A DNA stretch of 64,000 nt, taken from NCBI GenBank assembly GCA_037043455.1, contig JAWPHD010000137.1:496001-560000 (forward strand), read 5' to 3'. Origin of the DNA: Cyrtodaria siliqua (lineage: Eukaryota; Mollusca; Bivalvia; Adapedonta; Hiatellidae). Numbering within the stretch: position 1 is the first letter of the stretch; the number at the start of each line of letters is the position of its first letter. Of this stretch, positions 58,701-64,000 are shown one piece after another. The notes beneath the pieces were generated by a model. That model saw nothing but the letters and a program-made list of their open reading frames with translations, was not told where the DNA came from and did not search any database. The position numbers and the translations under genes are program-made.

Positions 58701-59219
58701 TCTGATAGGAAACGACAATACAAGTTATGTGTACGGTGCAACATTGACCACCGAGGGAGGCATTTGAAAGAAATAAACTTATTCAAAAGGTCTCGTAAAC
58801 CAATTGCCCAATGTCCTGATCAAATAGCCGGTCACAATTTTAATGTCAAAGCAATGCTGAAGGAATGGTTTCCTGACAGTAAAATGGATGGAATAGTAGA
58901 TTTGTTAAAGCATGAAAGTGGCCAGAGTTTTGATCGAGAAGTCACAGAAAAGGAGGCGCTTCAAATTGCCAAGGCTATCGATCACAATTGGGAGGTGTTG
59001 GGAATAGCACTTGACGTTTCAAGGGCAAAAAGAGAACAAATTAAGATGGACCATCCTCACTCATCTAGGCTTCAAGTCGTGTATATGTTGACTACTTGGA
59101 TGAGACAAGAAGCTGACAATGCGACCCTGGAAAGACTACTTCGAACAATGGAGAAGGAGGATGACGTAGAGGTGAATTGGGACAGTATTAAGAATACACT
59201 AGATGAGTTTCCTTATTAA
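40430..59219 (+). CDS. HIRAN-Roc-COR-Death protein gene (4 exons, one frameshift)
   Basis: Four plus-strand exons join in frame: 40430-40751, 48495-48559, 54685-54748 and 56706-59219, with intron phases 1, 0 and 1 and GT/AG borders throughout. The product would be about 990 residues: HIRAN domain (~17-107), basic stretch (~108-129), acidic/serine linker (~130-165), Roc GTPase (P-loop GYAGVGKT ~189, DFGGQ ~373, THED ~451) with a long Ser/Asn-rich insert between the first two motifs, COR (~520-780) and Death domain (~896-975). HIRAN domains in HLTF/Rad5 proteins bind DNA ends; ROCO GTPases and Death domains act in signalling and cell death. The combination suggests a nuclear sensor-type protein, which is inference. 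The frame breaks once at 58065-58067, so this copy is a pseudogene, a sequencing error or an unusual allele. Other exons inside the large introns cannot be excluded. Confidence 0.75.
40866..40915. mobile_element. Possible end fragment of the TTAA MITE
   Basis: GTTAAAAGGAATATAGCCAT followed by ACAGCCAAACA resembles the left end of the TTAA foldback family, but only about 35 bases match. It sits exactly between the two copies of the HIRAN exon end. Confidence 0.4.
40922..41107 (+). pseudogene. Partial tandem duplicate of the HIRAN exon end
   Basis: This stretch repeats the last third of exon 1 and the first ~100 bases of its intron (source about 40670-40858). The coding part, 40935-41004, is still open (ARVTGPVNDRCYGLQIPCVY) and ends in the same phase and donor form, GAAG|GTACAC. 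The downstream intron also matches (TTTTAATTAT, then AACAGCCAAAAA). The 5' two thirds of the domain are missing, so it cannot make a complete HIRAN fold. A piece resembling the end of the TTAA foldback MITE lies between the two copies. It could in principle act as an alternative exon end, since its phase matches. Confidence 0.65.
41100..42340 (+). repeat. Repeat family A array, block 1
   Basis: Seven or so units of 165-180 bp. Blocks start AGCTCTACTGGCCGAAGGTC with TTATGGGATGACG; units contain GATCTTTACCAAACTTGCAC, TATCAATGAAAGCTCGGAC, AACCAGCCAGATCGG and GAGTTATGGCCCTTG. It lies in intron 1 of the HIRAN-ROCO gene. Confidence 0.85.
42340..42918 (+). repeat. Repeat family B, copy cut by a hAT fragment
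   Basis: About 1.7 units of the 330-bp family; the second stops after GATATTGATAT where CAGGGCTGTACAAATT begins. Confidence 0.8.
42919..43470 (-). pseudogene. hAT element fragment with TTF-type zinc finger
   Basis: The minus-strand frame 43508-43158 contains RTFKQHWLDTFSWLVYHED, then MFCKFWKDYP and SGSDKNLIKCVHPSLYKK. This matches the TTF-type finger at the start of many animal hAT transposases (W...F.WL.....FC..C..G..N.....H..S..H), though the second Cys is Trp. The left end at 42919 starts CAGGGCTGTACAAATT, like a hAT terminus, and interrupts a tandem repeat after GATATTGATAT. The right end is lost. Confidence 0.6.
43470..45345 (+). repeat. Repeat family A array, block 2
   Basis: At least nine units. 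Near 44836 the first block ends GTCCACAGGCCCTCTTGGCC, a terminus also seen at 54320. A new block begins at 44975 with TTAACTCTACTGGCC. Confidence 0.85.
45360..46080 (+). repeat. Repeat family C (~160 bp) rich in AGGTCA motifs
   Basis: Four units of ~155 bp: GTGTCCGGTCAATAACTTTG, GGCACAAGTGCTCACC, CCAAGGTCAAGGTCACACTT and AGAGGTCAAAGGTCAAA. The block is bordered by CTTTCGGGGGCAT at 45400 and CTTCGGGGGCAT at 46060. Confidence 0.85.
46080..47335 (+). repeat. Repeat family B array
   Basis: About four 330-bp units of CTCCTCTGAAACTACTTGAT, CACAGGAATGTTGCTCTTG, GTTGATCCTAGCAAA and ACATGGCAGCCAG. A 55-bp segment is duplicated near 46340-46425. Confidence 0.85.
47430..48190 (+). mobile_element. Insertion carrying a BED-finger fragment (hAT-like)
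   Basis: A stretch interrupting a tandem-repeat family holds, at 47724-47966, an ATG (MADSSDRELL) and after a one-base slip CNWDHFELKKFEKGAAVV, LCKVSVKCSGSTTHLVTHLR. This is a BED-type zinc finger of ZBED/hAT transposases, with one Cys replaced by Phe. Motifs of the type TTGTGATACAGACAG resemble the MITE at 63240. No transposase core follows. Confidence 0.55.
48495..48559 (+). CDS. Exon 2 of HIRAN-ROCO gene: basic linker
   Basis: A 65-base exon lies between a pyrimidine-rich TATATTTTAG acceptor and a consensus GTAAGT donor. Read in the phase left by exon 1 it is fully open: KARKRGEDSAHHSRKKIK and four more residues. Two basic clusters about ten residues apart resemble a bipartite nuclear localisation signal. 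It ends in phase 0, as the exon at 54685 requires. On its own so short an exon would be weak evidence; the matching phases on both sides make it convincing. Confidence 0.6.
48560..49630. other. Intron stretch without recognisable features
   Basis: AT-rich sequence of intron 2; no tandem structure or supported frame seen. Confidence 0.35.
49640..50050 (+). repeat. Repeat family with GGTCAAAGGTCAAGGCC, copy 1
   Basis: GTAGGTCAAAGGTCAAGGCC, CATATGGACATACACATACC and TTGCTCTTGCTGAGAGGAGG. Related blocks lie at 54900 and 55990. Confidence 0.65.
50060..50380 (-). mobile_element. tRNA-derived SINE (family A), full length
   Basis: On the minus strand the element begins TGGCGTGGCGCAGTCGGTAG, an A box, followed by the B box GGTTCAATCC about 45 bases on, within a tRNA-like head of ~75 bases. 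A body of ~210 bases (GACGTAAACCGGGCGGTCCC region) and a 3' end with GAGCCGTTAAACAACATTCA follow. It lies in an intron of the HIRAN-ROCO gene, in antisense orientation. Confidence 0.85.
50510..50875. other. Intron stretch without recognisable features
   Basis: AT-rich; nothing supported. Confidence 0.35.
50880..51535 (+). repeat. Repeat family with CTTCATCTTAACCAAGG
   Basis: Three to four ~140-bp units: AACTTTACACACATCTTCAT, GAATGTTGTAACACA, GGCAGAGTTATGGCCC and AACTTACAACCTAACC. Flanks of the BED-bearing insertion (47340-47430 and 48180-48260) belong to the same family. Confidence 0.75.
51535..52960 (+). repeat. 164-bp tandem array
   Basis: Eight units with a period of 163-164 bp: CACAAACTGTATGCACTAGA, TTTGCTTATAGTTGTATC, CATCGCAACGTGACAAAGC and AAGTGACCTTGACC. 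The first units are nearly identical, the last diverged. TCTCGCCTTTTCGAAGAAAA marks the left edge. Confidence 0.92.
53085..54350 (+). repeat. Repeat family A block with terminal motif
   Basis: Starts TTTAGCTCTACTGTCCAATG and ends GCATCCACAGGCCCTCTTGG. Interrupted by a T-rich low-complexity stretch (53310-53580). A 27-bp tandem duplication (AGAATGGCATTTTG) follows at 54347-54400. Confidence 0.75.
53310..53580 (+). repeat. T-rich low-complexity tract
   Basis: Runs of TTA, TA and T; the 76-codon frame in it is an artefact. Confidence 0.85.
54685..54748 (+). CDS. Exon 3 of HIRAN-ROCO gene: acidic serine linker
   Basis: A 64-base exon follows a TTTGCAG acceptor and ends at GAAG|GTAAGT. In phase 0 it encodes SASSSEESDGLSEHVEMSTD and one further Glu, a Ser/Glu-rich segment with casein-kinase-II-like sites. 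It leaves phase 1, which the exon starting at 56706 completes to Asp. It bridges the basic linker and the GTPase exon and has no domain of its own. Confidence 0.65.
54900..56260 (+). repeat. Repeat family with GGTCAAAGGTCA, copies 2 and following
   Basis: Six or so diverged units of 120-160 bp (AGTAGGTCAAAGGTCATGGC, GAAATACACATTC, ATAACACCCACACTC, GTGAGAGGAGAAACC). Interrupted by non-repeat sequence at about 55700-55990. Lies in intron 3 of the HIRAN-ROCO gene. Confidence 0.7.
56706..59219 (+). CDS. Exon 4 of HIRAN-ROCO gene: Roc-COR GTPase and Death domain
   Basis: This terminal exon of 2.5 kb starts after GTTTCAG. Roc motifs are clear: GYAGVGKTTL (56819), IWDFGGQFVFYATHQLF (57362-57412) and VGTHED (57599-57616), the switch region being separated from the P-loop by a ~130-residue Ser/Asn/Lys-rich insert. 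COR follows (WIPLENALKK, FLTYHHLMGTYVYF, ILEPQW). At 58065-58067 a T too many (ATTTAT) moves the frame by one; it stops at 58079-58081, while the next frame runs open from 58068 to the TAA at 59217. The second part has the rest of COR and a C-terminal Death domain (IAKAIDHNWEVLGIALDVS, then YMLTTWMRQ). The module resembles LRRK/MFHAS1/DAPK-class ROCO proteins but lacks LRRs and a kinase. Confidence 0.85.
58060..58081 (+). other. Single-base frameshift in the COR domain
   Basis: The codons for ILEPQW are followed by ATT TAT AGA TGC ATT TAA. Removing one T from the TTT at 58065-58067 gives a frame that continues COR-like sequence without a break to the Death domain. The two frames abut exactly here and nothing else is damaged, so this is a recent event or a base-calling error in a short T run. 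Confidence 0.8.
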
Positions 59220-59399
59220 GTTACAGTGTACAATTTATAAAAACATGCCACTTGCTTAGTGAGCGATACATCAAACTGGGTAGGTCTGTGGCATGAGTGG
59301 TTGATACTTTAGATCAAGGAAGGTCTTGCATTCCGGTCATTTACATTTTAAAACAATTATGATCCAGCAGATTAATACCTGGTAAGCGGGATTTGAAAA

Positions 59400-59705
59400 T
59401 CATCAATACCAAGGGACAACATTAAACGTTTGGTTTCTGTGGCTTCGACTCTTAAGCTCATATGATTCGTATGAAACTGACATAACACAAAATGTTCAAC
59501 CTAAAGAGTATCTAGATCATGATGAAGTCAAAAATACAAATGTGTCGGCATCAAATGATACTTATGAAACAAAGTCAAAATGTCTGTTTTTGCAGAGTAA
59601 GGCCAAGCTTAAACTTATGAAAAATGCAATCCTTGAACCAGACCTCATCGAAGAAGTTTGGGGCAACAGCAAAGAAAAGGACAGAGAAAAAATGAAAGAA
59701 TGAAA
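59400..59705 (+). pseudogene. Collapsed duplicate of the Roc-COR exon
   Basis: About 180 bases after the stop codon, sequence from two places in exon 4 reappears side by side. 59400-59585 matches about 56960-57135, the end of the P-loop region and the Ser-rich insert (CGTTTGGTTTCTGTGG, GTCAAAAATACAAATG). 59587-59700 matches about 58098-58212, the early COR region. Roughly 960 bases between them are missing. The frame is interrupted. This is a decayed tandem duplicate, showing that the ROCO exon was duplicated locally. Confidence 0.75.
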
Positions 59706-59825
59706 ACCTAACCTAGATTCCATGGTTTATTGTTTTAATTCAGTGATGTTTTAAAACTATGTATTCGTAACCATTTGATATTTCAACTAATTTTAGGTAA
59801 CTTATAAGACCCAAATTGACAATGT

Positions 59826-61003
59826 CAGGGCCTTTTTCCCAAAAATTGGGATGGGGCCTTAGCCTTTCATTTTGGGAAATTCAAGCGCGATTTTCGGCTA
59901 AATTGGGAAAAGGTAGACTGACTTTCAAGATACATCAATAAACAAATGGCAGTCTACATACATACAGTAAATAGAAAGTTGCATTAATTTAATAATTGAA
60001 AACAAAATTATTTAACACTAAAACAGGACTGGTATAATAGGACACTTCTAATTTTAACATCATTTATAAGGGTAACTGTCTGGACTTGAAGTCCTTAAAG
60101 TCATAAACAATTTTATCAAAGTCCTCCTCTTGGGGGTTTACACAGTTAATCCTCATCAGAGCATCCAAGTTTGTTGTCTTCAATGAAGACCTCAGAAATG
60201 TACATAGGTCATTCATCAGGCTGAAAGAACGCTCAACAACAGCGGTGCTCTGCGTCGCAAGTTGCGAGTCCGACTGACCCGGCACTTCAGTAGGCGGAGA
60301 TTTGGCAAGTTGTGTTATCAAGGAATTTGTCCTTTTAACACCAAAGGTCAAAAGGCTGCGCTGGCCTTTATCATCTGCAGCCCTTTTAACAGATTTTCTG
60401 TAGTATTTTCTGTTTTTGAGATTTTTTACTCGCATTTTGTTTACGGTGTACTTGTTTTTTTCAAATATTGTTTACGACAACCGTGTTAGAATATGTTCTA
60501 CAGTGTTCGTTTAAGAAAAACTTTTCTTTTTTTTTTATCAATTTTAAGTTTTTATAAAAAATAATTATATAACATTTCAAACGATTCAATATTAAATAAT
60601 AAGGAAATGACGACCGCATCAAGTCTACATGCGGTTTAATAAATCGCGTAAAATAACTCGGTTCGGTTCACGTTCTCTCCATTAAACAAAACAAATGGCG
60701 CCAAGAGATCGTAACATCTCGGTCATAAGCGGACTGCAGTGCAGTGCCGAGTCATTCTGAATCAATATTTATTTCGGTAAGCCAATTAAAAGCCTGCTTT
60801 CGGTTTCATTCGCCGCTAAATAATGTAGTTTTATTAACCGAACGTGTGAAATAGATTTCGGGGGAATCATATGTCAACATATTGGGAATTTCAGCATTGT
60901 ATTTTTGGGAAATTCTTTCACCAAAATTGGGAAAAAAATAGGCTTTTTGCAATTGGGAAGTCTCCGAATATCGGCCTCTATTATAGAAGGTAAAAAGGCC
61001 CTG
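59826..61003 (-). mobile_element. Internally deleted hAT-type element
   Basis: The ends are inverted (CAGGGCCTTTTTCCC and TAAAAAGGCCCTG), with subterminal ATTGGGAAA motifs repeated in both flanks. The 5-bp sequence AATGT flanks it on each side (59821-59825, 61004-61008). Inside is a 123-codon minus-strand frame whose end is a hAT dimerisation domain. At 1178 bp it is much shorter than an autonomous hAT. It lies just downstream of the ROCO gene duplicate. Confidence 0.75.
60064..60435 (-). CDS. Fused short ORF: hAT transposase N-tail plus dimerisation domain
   Basis: The first ~60 residues are basic (MRVKNLKNRKYYRKSVKRAA) and resemble the region before the TTF finger of hAT transposases. From about residue 64 the sequence reads STAVVERSFSLMNDLCTFLR and DALMRINC, the hAT C-terminal dimerisation block. 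The finger and DDE core are missing, yet the two ends are joined in one frame of 123 codons. Such a product could not cut DNA; it might dimerise with a full transposase, which is inference. Confidence 0.65.
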   Translation of the reverse strand: MRVKNLKNRKYYRKSVKRAADDKGQRSLLTFGVKRTNSLITQLAKSPPTEVPGQSDSQLATQSTAVVERSFSLMNDLCTFLRSSLKTTNLDALMRINCVNPQEEDFDKIVYDFKDFKSRQLPL

Positions 61004-61029
61004 AATGTGTATGGCCTTAATGTCTAGGC

Positions 61030-61690
61030 AAAGTTTGGTAACCAACCAGAACACTTGTAATGCCAGATTAATGGCCCTCGAAATTTTGCGATTTCCGCTC
61101 AATCACTTTAACATTTATAAACCAATCTTGGTGAAACTTTAGGACAATGTTTATGACCGTACTGTCCACGCCAAGCTCAATAACCAGCCAGATCACACCC
61201 ATTTTGCCGGAGTTACGGCCCTTGGATTTTTTCTGTTTCCGCTCAATAAGTTTAACATTTGTAATCCAATCTTGATGAAAATTTAGGACAATAAGTATGA
61301 CCATAAAATCTAGGCAAGTTCGATAACCAGCCAGATCGCACCTTTCCTGCCGGTGTTATGGCCCTTGGATTTTTGAAAGTTGAAGAATTTTGCAGTTTCC
61401 GCTCAGTAACTTTAACATTTATAATCCAATCTCAAAGAAAATTGGGTTCAATGTTTATGAGCATAATATCCCAGCCAAGTTTGATAACCACCCAGATTAC
61501 GTCTTTTATGCCGGACTTACATGTATGGTCCTTTGATTTTTATAAAATTGATCTTTTGCGGTTTCCGCTTAGTAACTTTAACATTTATAATCCACTCTTG
61601 ATGGGGACATTTTTTATTGCATTAATATCTCAGCCAATTTCAATAATCAGCCAGATCACATGTATATGTATACATTTTGGCGGAGCATAT
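61030..61690 (+). repeat. ~155-bp tandem repeat
   Basis: Four units with AACTTTAACATTTATAATCC, AACCAGCCAGATCAC and TTATGGCCCTTGGATTT, distantly like family A. Confidence 0.85.
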
Positions 61691-62045
61691 AGTCGCTGCT
61701 TTGTCTTTCCGACTGTTCCATGACTATCTGGAGCATAACTTCAAAACTTCAAAACTACTTAAGGGACTACAATGAAACTTAAGACAATGATAGAGGATAA
61801 TGAGAGGACGTTTAGAGTGCAAGAACCGTAATTTTGTCTTCATTCAAATTAGAGTTATTGCCCTTCATAATTTTATATTTAGATATTTAGAAATAAAAAT
61901 AAGCATAAAAAATAAATACTTATTGGACTGCAGTGAAACTTCCCACAATGATAGAGGGCAATGAGAGAAAGTGCAGAGTATAAGAACCATATCTATATTT
62001 CATTCAAATTAGAGTTATTGCACTTTGTATGTGTAAACTTACAGC
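61690..62045 (+). repeat. Repeat family H, two units
   Basis: TGGAGCATAACTTCAAAACT, TACAATGAAACTTAAGACAA and TTCATTCAAATTAGAGTTAT, repeated once at ~185 bp. Confidence 0.75.
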
Positions 62046-62430
62046 ATAACTTTACATGATTATAGCACAAAAGCTACTAATACATATTGCTTTCTCTTTA
62101 CCGATATGTTTCAAATTGAATACTGCTGGGTGATACGTTGAGGATACATTTCGGGGAGAATCCATCGGTTCTACCGATTTTCTCGTCTGCTCAGTACTAT
62201 TCCAACCTGATGTTGACGGGTTGTTATACCCCATTATTTTATTCATTGTAAGGTTAGTGTTGTTTGTTTTTAATCTAGGAAAATCATTGTTTTGTTTTTA
62301 CTTTAGATTTAAGTGTTTATGAAAAGTATTTAAAGGGGCACATGGCAATCTTGACTTTTTTAAAAATCGACAACATCCCTTTAATGTTTGTTTTTATAAA
62401 ACATCAATTTGTTCAATCATTAATATTAAT

Positions 62431-62790
62431 TCTAATACACCCGCACTCTATAGCCTAGTTTAAAATATCTCGTTATATTCAACGATATATCACTGTAACA
62501 TTTGCAACCTTAGGATAATAAGCAAGTCAATGCGAAAGATATCACTAACGTTTGCAACGTTAGGAGAGTAAGCAAAGCAATGCGAAAGATTTCAGATGTG
62601 TGCCTTATTTTCACATTTTAGGGTTATTAGAATAGAAATAGAACATCGTTTAAGGTGAATTATCTTGTAATATATCACGGTTTGTCGTTCAATCGTAAAT
62701 ATCTCTCGCCCTTCGGGCTCTTTGTTTACAACTGAACTCCAAACTGTGATATATTACACGATAATTCGCCGTAAATGATGTTCTATTTCT
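62431..62790. mobile_element. Palindromic MITE, copy 2
   Basis: Same order and orientation as the element at 1948: TCTAATACACCCGCAC, GCAACGTTAGGAGAGTAAGC, then the palindrome from AGAAATAGAACATCGTTTAA to ATGTTCTATTTCT, with a shorter loop CGCCCTTCGGGCTC. Confidence 0.7.
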
Positions 62791-63239
62791 TAATTATAAG
62801 ACTAGTATAAGGCAAATTGATTTTGAATATTATTAACTGTTCATTATATTGAACCAAGAATATATTTAAACCTTTTGTAGAAGAGAAACTGAAAACTCAA
62901 AATTGTATTTAACTATATTAGAGCATGTTTAAAGTCAAAATGATATTGGATTAATAATTCGAGACACTAATTTTAATGCTTGATAACAACTTCAAGATTG
63001 CCATGTGTCCCTTTAAAAACTAATATTTGTTCATGTTGACTCGCTTTCATTACATTTCATGTTGAATGGACTGGTGGCAGTCTGGAGGAATTGTGCCTAT
63101 TATACTCCTCAAAATAATTTAAAGACCACACAATAGAACAGTAATAATTACTTATATTATCGATTTCATATAAAAAGTGTATATGGCACCAACAGGAATA
63201 CACATTCCAGGCTCCCTTTCCATTTACATACATCTAGAT

Positions 63240-63595
63240 TAGGGCTGCAACGTTACACTGTGCTCATGATACGATACGTTTGGCGATACTTGACTGACAA
63301 TACGATACGTATCGCGATACACAGTTTCATTAAATGATATCTTATTTTCACAAAATAAGTCAATCTATTAGCATATGAGGGGTAAATACAGTAGCTACTT
63401 ACATTAATAATCCTTTAAACAACCTCAAATAATATAAAACCATAAGAAAAGTTGTGAGATTAATTTTATCAATAAGAGCAGGTTTGTGCTTAATTGTGTA
63501 TCGTTACCATATTGCGATACAGACCCCACTATAAGTTATGTGTATCGTGAGAGAAATGCGATATAACCGTATCGCGATAAATCGTTGCAACCCTA
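63240..63595. mobile_element. hAT MITE with 8-bp target duplication
   Basis: Inverted ends TAGGGCTGCAACG and CGTTGCAACCCTA enclose 356 bp. The 8-bp duplication ATCTAGAT stands on both sides (63232-63239, 63596-63603), as expected for hAT elements. GATACGATACG and TATCGCGATAC motifs repeat near both ends, probably subterminal transposase-binding sites. No coding capacity. Confidence 0.88.
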
Positions 63596-63603
63596 ATCTA
63601 GAT

Positions 63604-64000
63604 AAAACATGCAGTATGGGCATCTAGGACCTTCTCACCTGCAGAACTACTGCAGAGTTACTGCAAACACTCTATTTTTCGCTGGTGCCACGCTCATTGT
63701 TTTTTGCCACCACTTGAGTAGCACCAAAGGGGCCTGATGTTCCGCCGGTTTAATTATTTATGAAATGTTTGGGTTGAAAACTCGACTCATTTTGTTGTGT
63801 AAATTATAAGTATAATTTCATATGATGCTTTAAGGCTTTTGAGATATACTTGTTTTGTAATTTAATTACTGTGCATTTCATAGGGCCTAGACATCGAATA
63901 TGAATCGAGATTATTTTTTTTTTATTACTTTCTATATGTTTTCATACCTTATATGATTGCATAAAATGAAAACGGACGTTCCTGAATCTGTTTGCAATAT
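63604..64000. other. Right edge without recognisable features
   Basis: AT-rich sequence; nothing supported. Confidence 0.35.

Overview
This window looks like repeat-laden, AT-rich animal DNA. Introns with GT/AG borders, tRNA-derived SINEs, LINEs, hAT-type and TTAA-type DNA transposons, a Polinton-like polymerase and long arrays of 160-330 bp repeats all point to an invertebrate. A bivalve or other mollusc is my best guess, but that is inference from repeat style and from the HIRAN/ROCO gene content, not a database match.

The one well-supported host gene is on the + strand at 40430-59219. Four exons with matching intron phases encode an N-terminal HIRAN domain, a short basic then acidic/serine-rich linker, a Roc-COR (ROCO-type) GTPase module and a C-terminal Death domain, about 990 residues in all. 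A one-base length difference in ATTTAT at 58065-58067 breaks the COR reading frame. A truncated second copy of the HIRAN exon (40922-41107) and a collapsed second copy of the ROCO exon (59400-59705) show that both ends have been duplicated locally. A separate minus-strand exon at 3595-3737 resembles an SGNH-type esterase.

Layout: 1-3 kb, a G-rich minisatellite and a palindromic MITE whose sister copy lies at 62.4 kb. 4-9 kb, a dead jockey-like LINE (minus) with a foldback MITE inserted in its RT. 9-11.6 kb, a second degraded LINE ORF1. 11.8-14 kb, an ~88-bp satellite. 14.5-17.9 kb, a broken protein-primed family B DNA polymerase. 20-21 kb, a SINE split by a transposon with a 9-bp target duplication. 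21.2-25.7 kb, a stretch bounded by long inverted repeats and containing an inverting minisatellite. 26-30 kb, 29-bp and 28-bp minisatellites with insertions. 31.8-33.3 kb, an element with perfect 73-bp inverted termini. 34.6-38.5 kb, inverted repeats, a 34-bp minisatellite and a perfect 36-bp hairpin. 39-56 kb, the introns of the HIRAN-ROCO gene, packed with tandem repeat families, hAT fragments and a SINE. 59.8-61 kb, an internally deleted hAT. 63.2-63.6 kb, a hAT MITE with an 8-bp target duplication.

Most short open frames here are chance frames inside repeats and are not listed. Functional statements rest on motif recognition by eye; no search was run.
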